This document shows positions 1-6,810 of a stretch of DNA of 12,196 nt, in pieces. Every line of letters begins with the position of its first letter. Position 1 is the stretch's first letter. Origin of the DNA: Oscillospiraceae bacterium. Lineage in GTDB: Bacteria > Bacillota > Clostridia > Oscillospirales > Acutalibacteraceae. The translations under genes and the position numbers were made by a program. The notes beneath the pieces are model-generated. The model had not been told where the DNA came from, made no database searches, and saw only the letters and a program-made list of their open reading frames with translations. Location: assembly GCA_003520555.1 (NCBI GenBank), contig DOUO01000086.1, positions 7,925-20,120 on the forward strand, in the 5' to 3' direction.

Positions 1-2131
1 CGGCTTCTTCCCCGGCTTCTTCCGTGTTCTCATCGGTTTGTTCCGCGGTTTCCACGGTTTCTTCAACAGCCTGAGCTTCATCGGCATCCGCTTGTTGCGC
101 GGCTTCTTCAACAGCTTCGGTTTCAACGGTTTCGGCGTCTGATTCTTCGCCGGTCTGTTCGGACGCGGAATTTTCTTCTTCCGCCGCCTCAGCCGCTGCC
201 ATAATTACTTCGCCGGGAGCGTCAATTTGCTTTTCGCGCCTTGCCTCGGCAACAGCCTTTAACTCGTCAAGATGATTTACGGGTTTTTCAACCTTTTCAT
301 CGTTTTCATCAAAATAAATGTCGTACCATACAAGGAACACGTAAACCGTCCAAATGCGGCGGCTGTTGTCCTCTCTGCCGGTAAAATGCTCGTCAAGCCA
401 AACCATCAGCGCGTCGGTGTTGAAGAATTTTTCCGCGGTTTTACCTGTAAATTTCTTTTTGACAACGTTGTAATACTTCTCGTCGCGCAGCCATACTCTG
501 GTGGGGACGGGGAATCCGAGCTTTTCCTTTTCGGCGGTTTCCTCGGGAAGATGTCTTGCCGCGGCCTTGCGCATCGCGTACTTTGTATTGCTTTTGTTTA
601 CCCTGAGCTCGGTGGGCAGGCTTGAAGCCACCTTGAACACTTCTTTATCGAGGAAGGGTACGCGCAGCTCAAGTGAGTTTGCCATACTCATGCGGTCTGC
701 CTTAAGCAGAATGTCGCCCGTCATCCACATGTTTATATCAAGATACTGCATTTTGGTTACGTCGTCGTACCTGCGGCAGCGGTAATAATGTCTGCGTGTG
801 TATTTGTACGGATCCGACGCGATCGACGGGTTTTTCAAAATGCTTTGCTTTTCTTTTAAATCGTACATATACGCGTTGCCGATGTAGCGGCGTTCAAGCG
901 GATCGCAGGCGCGGATAACGTAGTCGCGGCCTTTGATGTCGGGCAGCTTTCGCGCGAACGCGCGGATTACCTTGCGCAGAAAATGCGGAACCACCCTTTG
1001 ATAAACGCGGAAAACGCGCGGATCGTTGTAGCAGGTGTAGCCGCCGAAAAGCTCGTCGGCGCCCTCGCCGGAAAGCACAACCTTTACATATTGGCTTGCA
1101 AGGCGCGACACAAAGTACAGCGCGATGCAGCTTGGGTCGGCAAGCGGCTGATCCATGTAATACTGAACGGTGGGTACGGCGTCCCAGAACTCCTCGCTTG
1201 AAATCAGGTGAGTGTGATGTTCAACGCCGATTTTTTTGCTGAGTCCCTCAGCCCAGCTGATTTCATTATACTTTTCTCCGAAGTCAAAGCCTACGGTGAA
1301 GGTCTTTTGGTCGGCAAAGTAGGTTGATACGTAGCTTGAATCTACGCCTGAAGAAAGGAAGCAGCCAACCTCAACATCGGCGATTTTATGGGCGTTTACG
1401 GAATCCTCAAACACCTTTTCTATTTTATCGACAGCTTCCTGTTCGGTCATATTTTCGTTGGGACGGAACTTTGCTTCAAAATAGCGTGTTGTTTCAACCT
1501 CGCCGTTTTTGTACCACAGATAATGACCCGGCAGCAGGCAGTACACGTCCTCAAAGAAGGTTTCGGGCGGAACCGCGTACTGGAACGAAAGGTAGGTGTC
1601 AAGCGCGCGCTGGTTGAAGCGCTTTTCAAATCTCGGGAATTCCAAAATACTTTTGATTTCGCTTGCGTAAACAAAATCATTGCCGATTTGAGTGTAGTGC
1701 ATGGGCTTGATTCCGAAGAAATCGCGCGCGATAAACAGGCTGTGGTCAACGGTGTTGTAAATTGCAAAGCCAAACATGCCCCTGAGCTTAGGAAGCATGT
1801 CCTCTCCCCATTCCTCAAAGCCGTGAACCAGCACCTCGCTGTCGGCTTCTGTCGCGAACTTATGGCCTTTTTCAACAAGCACCTTGCGAATCTGCTTGTA
1901 GTTGTAAATCTCTCCGTTAAAGGTGAGCACCAGGGTTTTGTCCTCATTGTAAATAGGCTGATGGCCTGATTCAAGGTCAATAATCGACAAACGTCTGAAT
2001 CCCATATTAATGTAATCATCACTGAAGAAGCCCTCTGAATCAGGCCCGCGGTGAGTGATTACCTCAGTCATATTTTTTAACACTTTTTCGCTGTCCTCAA
2101 CAGCTCCGGTGAACCCGCAAATTCCGCACAT
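1..2131 (-). CDS. asnB: Asparagine synthetase (glutamine-hydrolysing), C-terminal end off window
   Basis: Makes asparagine from aspartate, ATP and glutamine in the cytoplasm. The start is ATG at 2131, preceded by a GAAAGGAGAG ribosome binding site at 2139-2148. The protein begins MCGICGFTG, so Cys2 is the expected N-terminal nucleophile of the class II glutaminase domain. RLSIIDL, FNGEIYN and the Glu-Ala-Asp-Ser segment typical of that domain follow. The synthetase domain carries the ATP pyrophosphatase loop FLSSGVDSS (SGVDS at residues 261-265) and, later, SGEGADELFGGY. The frame is open to the left edge, giving 710 visible residues. From memory, Bacillus AsnB and AsnO are about 610-630 residues, and the conserved part here ends near residue 620-640. 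From about residue 644 the chain becomes an acidic low-complexity tail rich in Glu, Ala and Thr with no Lys or Arg. The family call is firm; the tail's role is unknown. It is transcribed divergently from the glucosidase. Confidence 0.95.
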   Translation of the reverse strand, partial: MCGICGFTGAVEDSEKVLKNMTEVITHRGPDSEGFFSDDYINMGFRRLSIIDLESGHQPIYNEDKTLVLTFNGEIYNYKQIRKVLVEKGHKFATEADSEVLVHGFEEWGEDMLPKLRGMFGFAIYNTVDHSLFIARDFFGIKPMHYTQIGNDFVYASEIKSILEFPRFEKRFNQRALDTYLSFQYAVPPETFFEDVYCLLPGHYLWYKNGEVETTRYFEAKFRPNENMTEQEAVDKIEKVFEDSVNAHKIADVEVGCFLSSGVDSSYVSTYFADQKTFTVGFDFGEKYNEISWAEGLSKKIGVEHHTHLISSEEFWDAVPTVQYYMDQPLADPSCIALYFVSRLASQYVKVVLSGEGADELFGGYTCYNDPRVFRVYQRVVPHFLRKVIRAFARKLPDIKGRDYVIRACDPLERRYIGNAYMYDLKEKQSILKNPSIASDPYKYTRRHYYRCRRYDDVTKMQYLDINMWMTGDILLKADRMSMANSLELRVPFLDKEVFKVASSLPTELRVNKSNTKYAMRKAAARHLPEETAEKEKLGFPVPTRVWLRDEKYYNVVKKKFTGKTAEKFFNTDALMVWLDEHFTGREDNSRRIWTVYVFLVWYDIYFDENDEKVEKPVNHLDELKAVAEARREKQIDAPGEVIMAAAEAAEEENSASEQTGEESDAETVETEAVEEAAQQADADEAQAVEETVETAEQTDENTEEAGEEA

Positions 2132-2169
2132 CTGTTTACTCTCCTTTCAAAAGCCGCAATAGTACATGA

Positions 2170-2338
2170 TTAAGGCAATACCGCATAATTTAGGTGTGCG
2201 GATTGCGAAGTAAGATTTTTCGTCAGGTTGGACAAAAAATCGAGGTAAGGCTGACGCCTTGCCGAGACTTTTTTGGGCAACATGACGGAACAATATTCAA
2301 GCAAGGCGTGCGCCGTAAATTGTTCGGTGTTGCCTTAA
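2170..2338. mobile_element. MITE-like palindromic element, 169 bp
   Basis: The ends form terminal inverted repeats. TAAGGCAATACCG reads inward from 2171, and the complement of the other end reads TAAGGCAACACCG; over about 22 positions there are three mismatches. The whole unit is one long imperfect palindrome centred near 2254. Pairs include CGTCA 2221-2225 with TGACG 2283-2287, GTTG 2227-2230 with CAAC 2278-2281, and CAAAAAA 2233-2239 with TTTTTTG 2269-2275. At the centre GGTAAGGC 2244-2251 faces GCCTTGCC 2256-2263 across a TGAC loop. The outermost TA at each end could be a target duplication, as left by IS630/Tc1-mariner-type transposases. It has no coding capacity. From memory it resembles dispersed repeats in Ruminococcus-like genomes. 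No second copy is visible in the window. Confidence 0.75.
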
Positions 2339-2356
2339 ATCATTATATTCCTTTTT

Positions 2357-2385
2357 ATTCTATCATATTATATCCGCAAATTCAA
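2357..2385 (-). promoter_or_regulatory. Sigma-A promoter for asparagine synthetase
   Basis: On the minus strand a -35 box TTGAAT (2385-2380) and a -10 box TAGAAT (2362-2357) are separated by exactly 17 bp. Transcription would start near 2350 and run through the palindromic element before reaching the asparagine synthetase start at 2131, giving a leader of about 220 nt. Only about 38 bp separate the element from the start codon and I see no convincing -35/-10 pair there, so this promoter is the best candidate. Confidence 0.65.
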
Positions 2386-2433
2386 CAGCTAAAGAGGTTT
2401 TATAAAATTTATTTTTATTTCTGTTGCGGCTTT

Positions 2434-2463
2434 TTGACAATTATGTTATTGTTATAGTAAATA
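2434..2463 (+). promoter_or_regulatory. Possible sigma-A promoter for the alpha-glucosidase
   Basis: A consensus -35 box TTGACA lies at 2434-2439, 60 bp upstream of the gene's start codon. The best-spaced -10 is TAAATA at 2458-2463 (18 bp spacer). A better-looking TATAGT at 2453-2458 is too close at 13 bp. The -35 is convincing and the -10 is not. Confidence 0.4.
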
Positions 2464-2498
2464 AAACGTGCATGAATTAATTACTTCGGAGGTGCGGC

Positions 2499-4400
2499 AT
2501 GATCAGAAAATTCACATCGGGCAGTCCCGTCGAAACAGGCGCGGTTACGCTTGCGCTTCAGGCGGAAAATATGCTTGATTTTCCGTTTGTAAACAGCTTT
2601 GAAAGCGGAGAATTTACATTTTGCTTTTCAATGCGCGACGGCGACATTGTTTACGGCTTGGGCGAAAGCGTGCGGGGAATAAACAAGCGCGGCTGGATTT
2701 ACGAAAGCTACTGTTCGGACGACCCGTTTCACACCGAATCCAAGCGTTCGCTTTACGCGGCTCATAACTTCATTATGCTGAGCGGCAGCGCGGATTTTGC
2801 GGTTTTCGTTGACTGTCCCGCGCGCGTGCGCTGGGACATAGGCTACACAAAGACGGATGAGACAAAAATAACAATTTGCTCGGCGGATTTTGACGTTTAC
2901 CTGATTACGGGGGGCAAGCCGCCGGAGCTTGTCAGGGAATTCCGCGCGGCAATCGGCAAAAGCTATGTGCCGCCGTTTTGGGCGTTCGGTTATCAGCAAA
3001 GCCGCTGGAGCTACCACAACGCCGAAGCCGTTGACAGGGTTATTGAGGGTTACAACCGCGCGAATATTCCGCTTGACTGCGTGTACCTGGACATTGACTA
3101 CATGCAAAGCTTTAAGGATTTCACCGTTAACGAAGCCGCCTTTCCGGATTTTAAAAGCTATGTTTTTGCAAAGCGTAAACAGGGTATTCACCTGATTCCG
3201 ATAATTGACGCGGGCATTAAAAAGGAAGATGGCTACGACGTTTACGACGAGGGTATAAAAAACGGATACTTCTGCAAAAACGCCGACGGCACGGTTTTTG
3301 AGGCCGGAGTATGGCCGGGTGTATGCGCTTTTCCGGACTTTCTAAGGCCCGAGGTTCGAAGCTGGTTCGGCTCTAAATACCAATATCTTTTGGATATGGG
3401 CATTGACGGCTTTTGGAACGACATGAACGAACCGGCGCTGTTTTACTCCGCGAAGGGAATTGGGGAAGCGCTGGACGAGGCGGTTGAGGCAAAGGGGAAA
3501 AACCTTGATTTAGGCGGATTTTTCCACATAAAGGACGTTTTTACGGGACTTTCAAACCGTCAGGAGGACTACTCGTCAATTTACCACAGCATTGACGGCA
3601 GGCTTGTTAACCATCAAAGCGTCCACAACATTTACGGAGCGGGCATGACGCGCGCGGCAGGCGATTATTTTGCCGAGGTATGCGGCGAGGAAAAAATCTT
3701 GATGTTCTCGCGAGCGTCATACGTAGGAGCCCACCGCACCGCGGGAATTTGGTTCGGAGACAATCATTCGTGGTGGAGCCACATTTTGATGAACCTCAAA
3801 ATGCTTCCTTCGGCAAACATGTGCGGCTTTTTGTACTGCGGCGCGGATTTGGGCGGCTTTAACGACAACGCCACGCGCGACCTGGTTCTGCGTTTTTTGG
3901 CTCTCGGCGTTTTTACTCCGCTTATGCGCAACCATTCGGCGTTGGGAACAAGAGATCAGGAGTGCTGTAATTTTGAAAAAACGGAGGATTTCAGGGACGT
4001 TATTGAGGTTCGTTACCGCCTTATCCCCTACCTTTACGGCATTTTTAAAAAGGCACGCGACCAAAACGACATGATTTTCCGTCCGCTTTCGTTTGATTAC
4101 CCGTCCGACAAAATCGCGCGTGAATGTGAAACCCAGCTTATGTTGGGAGACGACTGCATGATTGCGCCCGTATACGAGCAGAACGCCTCGGGAAGAACAG
4201 TGTACCTGCCCGAGGACATGCGGCTGTTAAAGCTCAGCGGAAGGCGCGTTGAGTCAATTGAGCTTCAAAAAGGACTTCATTACATTGACGTCGCGCTGAA
4301 CGAAGTTCCGCTTTTCGTGAAAAAGGGCAAAAAAATACCCCTGTGTCAGCCGGCGCTGAGAACAAGGGATTTGGACGTTGATAATTTGGAATATGTATAA
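2499..4400 (+). CDS. GH31 alpha-glucosidase, Ro-alphaG1-like
   Basis: Hydrolyses alpha-linked glucose from the non-reducing end of oligosaccharides. There is no signal peptide, so it acts on imported sugars in the cytoplasm. The start at 2499 follows GGAGG (2488-2492). Residues 1-155 form the N-terminal beta-sandwich region, with YGLGES and INKRG. The catalytic barrel follows. WNDMNEP carries the GH31 nucleophile Asp308, and WFGDN carries the expected acid/base Asp421. From memory the protein aligns almost without gaps with Ruminococcus obeum Ro-alphaG1 (nucleophile Asp307, acid/base Asp420). Trp170, in QSRWSY, matches the Trp169 reported there to favour alpha-1,6 (isomaltose) over alpha-1,4 linkages, so isomaltose preference is the inference here. 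At 633 residues it stops about 30 residues short of that protein, straight before a terminator. No sugar transporter or regulator is adjacent. Confidence 0.93.
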   Translation: MIRKFTSGSPVETGAVTLALQAENMLDFPFVNSFESGEFTFCFSMRDGDIVYGLGESVRGINKRGWIYESYCSDDPFHTESKRSLYAAHNFIMLSGSADFAVFVDCPARVRWDIGYTKTDETKITICSADFDVYLITGGKPPELVREFRAAIGKSYVPPFWAFGYQQSRWSYHNAEAVDRVIEGYNRANIPLDCVYLDIDYMQSFKDFTVNEAAFPDFKSYVFAKRKQGIHLIPIIDAGIKKEDGYDVYDEGIKNGYFCKNADGTVFEAGVWPGVCAFPDFLRPEVRSWFGSKYQYLLDMGIDGFWNDMNEPALFYSAKGIGEALDEAVEAKGKNLDLGGFFHIKDVFTGLSNRQEDYSSIYHSIDGRLVNHQSVHNIYGAGMTRAAGDYFAEVCGEEKILMFSRASYVGAHRTAGIWFGDNHSWWSHILMNLKMLPSANMCGFLYCGADLGGFNDNATRDLVLRFLALGVFTPLMRNHSALGTRDQECCNFEKTEDFRDVIEVRYRLIPYLYGIFKKARDQNDMIFRPLSFDYPSDKIARECETQLMLGDDCMIAPVYEQNASGRTVYLPEDMRLLKLSGRRVESIELQKGLHYIDVALNEVPLFVKKGKKIPLCQPALRTRDLDVDNLEYV

Positions 4401-4405
4401 AAACT

Positions 4406-4433
4406 CAGCCGCTGCGTTAATTTGCAGCGGCTG
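4406..4433. terminator. Bidirectional terminator between convergent glucosidase and antiporter
   Basis: CAGCCGCTGC (4406-4415) and GCAGCGGCTG (4424-4433) form a perfect 10-bp stem with an 8-nt loop. On the minus strand it is followed by AGTTTTTA, a good U-tract, and on the plus strand by TAATTTT. It serves both genes converging here. The antiporter stop codon (4417-4419) lies in the loop, and one stem arm encodes the antiporter's last alanines. Confidence 0.85.
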
Positions 4434-5613
4434 TAATTTTCGGTTTGTCATCCTTTGAGTACAGAAGCTTGAGTATAATCGGGGTGGCTATGCTTGAAAC
4501 CACTATCAGCAAAATTACCGCCGTAAAATACTGAGAGCTGATTAAGCCATCCGCAAGACCTTTTTGCGCCACAATAAGCGCAACCTCGCCGCGAGTCATC
4601 ATGCCAACGCCGATTTTAAGCGTGTCTTTTCCCCTGAAGCCGCACAGCCGCGACATCGCTCCGCAGCCGATGATTTTGCTTACAAGACCCGTAAGCACAA
4701 AAGCGGCTGAGAACAGCACCAAGTCCCATGTAACGCCGCTGATTTGGGTTTTTAAACCGATACTCGCAAAAAATATCGGACCGAAAATCATGTAGGAATT
4801 TATATCAAGCTTTTCCTCGATGTATTCGGAATCGCGCAGGCGGCAAAGCACAACGCCGGCCGCGTAAGCGCCGGTAATGTCCGCGATGCCGAAGAATTTT
4901 TCGGCGCAGTAGGCAAAAATAAAGCAGAGCGCAAGCGCAAGAATGGGGACTCTGCGCGTGTGGGGATAGCGCTTGTCGATAAACTTAAACAGCTTGTACA
5001 GCACAAAACCGACGCCGATGGCAATCGCAAAAAACGCGGCCGTGCTTATGATTACACGGAGCGGATTTGTTTCGGGATTTTTGAAGCCGATTACAAAGGT
5101 GAGCACCAAAATTCCTATAACATCGTCAATAATCGCCGCGCTTAGGATGGTAGTGCCGAGCTCGGTTTTCAGCTTGCCGAGCTCCTTAAGCGTTTCAACG
5201 GTGATGCTTACGCTGGTGGCGGTCATGATTACGCCGATAAACACCGCGGTCAAAAACTTTTGCGAGCCGACCTCGGCAAAGCCGTAAAAGCAGGAGTAAA
5301 GCAGGGTTCCGCCTGCAAGAGGCACTAAAACACCGGCGCAGGCTATGGCAAGAGCCTTGGGGCCGGTTTTCATAAGCTCCTTAAGATTTGTGCCCAGACC
5401 GGCGGAGAACATAAGCAAAATTACGCCGATTTCGGCGCAGATGCTCAGAAAATCGTTTAGCTTGACAAGCCCCAGAACACCGGGGCCGATAATTATTCCG
5501 GCTACTATTTCGCCGACAACCTGCGGAGCCTTAAGCTTGCGCGCAAGCAGTCCGAAAGCCTTGGCAAACAGAAAAATAATTGCCAAATCTTTGAAAACGG
5601 ATAACATATCCAA
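4417..5613 (-). CDS. CPA2-family cation/proton antiporter
   Basis: Membrane exchanger of Na+ or K+ for protons, used for pH and cation homeostasis. The sequence is almost entirely hydrophobic segments joined by short charged loops, about 11-13 transmembrane helices in 398 residues. Family marks are VVGEIVAGIIIGPGVLG near residues 32-48, TATSVSI at 131-137 and the paired acidic residues Asp163-Asp164 in AAIIDDVIG. An Asp-Asp pair is typical of electrogenic exchangers such as NhaA and NapA. No C-terminal RCK/TrkA-N or USP domain is present, so it is the short, GerN/NapA-like form rather than a full KefB or KefC. The start is uncertain: TTG at 5613 is well spaced from an AAAGAGA site, while the in-frame ATG at 5607 is about 14 nt away. 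The ion cannot be told from sequence. It has its own promoter just upstream. Confidence 0.9.
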   Translation of the reverse strand: MDMLSVFKDLAIIFLFAKAFGLLARKLKAPQVVGEIVAGIIIGPGVLGLVKLNDFLSICAEIGVILLMFSAGLGTNLKELMKTGPKALAIACAGVLVPLAGGTLLYSCFYGFAEVGSQKFLTAVFIGVIMTATSVSITVETLKELGKLKTELGTTILSAAIIDDVIGILVLTFVIGFKNPETNPLRVIISTAAFFAIAIGVGFVLYKLFKFIDKRYPHTRRVPILALALCFIFAYCAEKFFGIADITGAYAAGVVLCRLRDSEYIEEKLDINSYMIFGPIFFASIGLKTQISGVTWDLVLFSAAFVLTGLVSKIIGCGAMSRLCGFRGKDTLKIGVGMMTRGEVALIVAQKGLADGLISSQYFTAVILLIVVSSIATPIILKLLYSKDDKPKITAAAN

Positions 5614-5649
5614 GGTTAAATCATCTCTTTATTAATTTTTTCCGTTACT

Positions 5650-5678
5650 ATGGTACACCCTGTCGGGATAAATGTCAA
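5650..5678 (-). promoter_or_regulatory. Sigma-A promoter for the antiporter
   Basis: On the minus strand a consensus -35 TTGACA (5678-5673) and a -10 TACCAT (5655-5650) are separated by exactly 17 bp. The pair sits in the 69-bp gap right after the acyltransferase stop codon. The antiporter can therefore be transcribed apart from the upstream mutase-acyltransferase unit. Confidence 0.75.
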
Positions 5679-5682
5679 CTCC

Positions 5683-6759
5683 TTATGTATACAGGTATTT
5701 AAGCCATTTAAAACACCTGACGTTTGAAAGCTTTATCAGCAGAAACGAGATTATCAGGGTAACCGCCACTATAATCGCAAACCTGAGCGGCGTGTCCTTA
5801 AACCCGAAGCCGTACATAAGGTCGTAAACAATATTTTTAATTCCTAAGTGCAAAAAGTAAACAAGCGTGCTCATTGAGCGCAAAAAAGGATACACCGGAC
5901 TGTCCTTAAGACCGGTATTTAACACTATGTACACAAGAAAAAACACTGTCGGCACAAGCATTACGCAAAAGTCGTATTCGCGCGCCATACCGAAAACAGA
6001 AACCGTGTGTATTTCAACAAAAGTCAGCGCCAGCGACACGAAAAATCCGCAATAAGCCGCCCTGCGTGAAATATTGAATTTATAATACGCGAACAACATT
6101 CCGATTCCCACAAATATCATGCTTGAAAAAATGCCCTTGCGCGTAGACAATATATAGGGTTCAAATCCCCTCAGAAAATCCCAAAAGCCGGGCGTCAGGG
6201 TTTGCAGCGGACGTATAAGTCCGAACCATGTTTGAGCAAGCAGTCCGACAAGATATAAGACCGAGGAAATTGCCATTATAAGCGCCGGCTTTAACCCCGC
6301 CCTTAGCAAAAGCGAAATTACAAGCACCGCCATAATTGTGGACGCAAGATACCAAAGGTGCACGTAGCTGCCCAAAAACATGTCGCGCACAAACCGCAGC
6401 GCGCCGAAAAAAACACCGTCGCCGGCGTAGAAAATTCCGTCAATGCTGCATGGAAAATAAATTACCGACCATATTAAATACAGCCTTAAAAGCTTAAGCA
6501 GATACGCCTTTGAGGGCGACAGAGTGAACTGCGGGAGCGTTGTTTTTTTGTACAGGAAAAAGCCCGAAATCACAAAGAAAAACGGTACCGCAAGCCTCGG
6601 AAGCAAATTCATAATATAAAAATTCGCGATTTCCGAGTCATGTCCGTGTCCCAGCGGATGCACATGAATTACAATTACAAGCAGCGACATAATAAACTTC
6701 GTCAAATCCACCGCGTTGTATCGCTTGTGCTGAGCTTCCGTGCGAAGCTGAACCTTCAA
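5683..6759 (-). CDS. Acyltransferase-3 family membrane protein
   Basis: Integral membrane acyltransferase of the OafA/NodX type, which adds acetyl or other acyl groups to sugars of surface polysaccharides. The acceptor here is unknown. The N-terminal signature is RYNAVDLTKF followed by a hydrophobic helix ending in VIHVHP, which matches the conserved Arg and His region of the family. About ten hydrophobic helices follow, in 358 residues, the usual size. I chose TTG at 6759 because AAGGAAG (6767-6773) lies 7 nt upstream. An in-frame ATG at 6834 would add 25 residues that are not family-like, overlap the upstream gene by about 40 bp, and run through a hairpin. The gene follows the phosphohexomutase by 35 nt and is probably in its operon, consistent with glycan synthesis and decoration. 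Confidence 0.85.
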   Translation of the reverse strand: MKVQLRTEAQHKRYNAVDLTKFIMSLLVIVIHVHPLGHGHDSEIANFYIMNLLPRLAVPFFFVISGFFLYKKTTLPQFTLSPSKAYLLKLLRLYLIWSVIYFPCSIDGIFYAGDGVFFGALRFVRDMFLGSYVHLWYLASTIMAVLVISLLLRAGLKPALIMAISSVLYLVGLLAQTWFGLIRPLQTLTPGFWDFLRGFEPYILSTRKGIFSSMIFVGIGMLFAYYKFNISRRAAYCGFFVSLALTFVEIHTVSVFGMAREYDFCVMLVPTVFFLVYIVLNTGLKDSPVYPFLRSMSTLVYFLHLGIKNIVYDLMYGFGFKDTPLRFAIIVAVTLIISFLLIKLSNVRCFKWLKYLYT

Positions 6760-6790
6760 AAAAACACTTCCTTGCAAACATTTGTCATAA

Positions 6791-6810
6791 GGGCTTACAG
6801 TTGTAAGCCC
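6791..6810 (-). terminator. Hairpin at the end of the phosphohexomutase gene, weak terminator or processing site
   Basis: GGGCTTAC (6791-6798) and GTAAGCCC (6803-6810) form a perfect 8-bp stem with a 4-nt loop. The stop codon of the mutase (6797-6795) lies inside the stem. After the stem the minus strand reads TTATGACAAATG, which is a poor U-tract. It may terminate partially, or stabilise the mutase mRNA, ahead of the acyltransferase. Confidence 0.5.

Noticed and set aside
1..202. Tandem repeat array or CRISPR-like repeats at the left edge
   Set aside because: The repeats are degenerate, codon-phased and inside an open frame encoding an acidic tail, with no regular spacers.
1388..2022. Long overlapping open frames on both strands inside asnB
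   Set aside because: They are shadows of the clear asparagine synthetase frame; their translations show no domain pattern.
2194..2457. Open frame of 87 codons on the plus strand
   Set aside because: It runs through the palindromic element and AT-rich promoter DNA, with no ribosome binding site or family resemblance.
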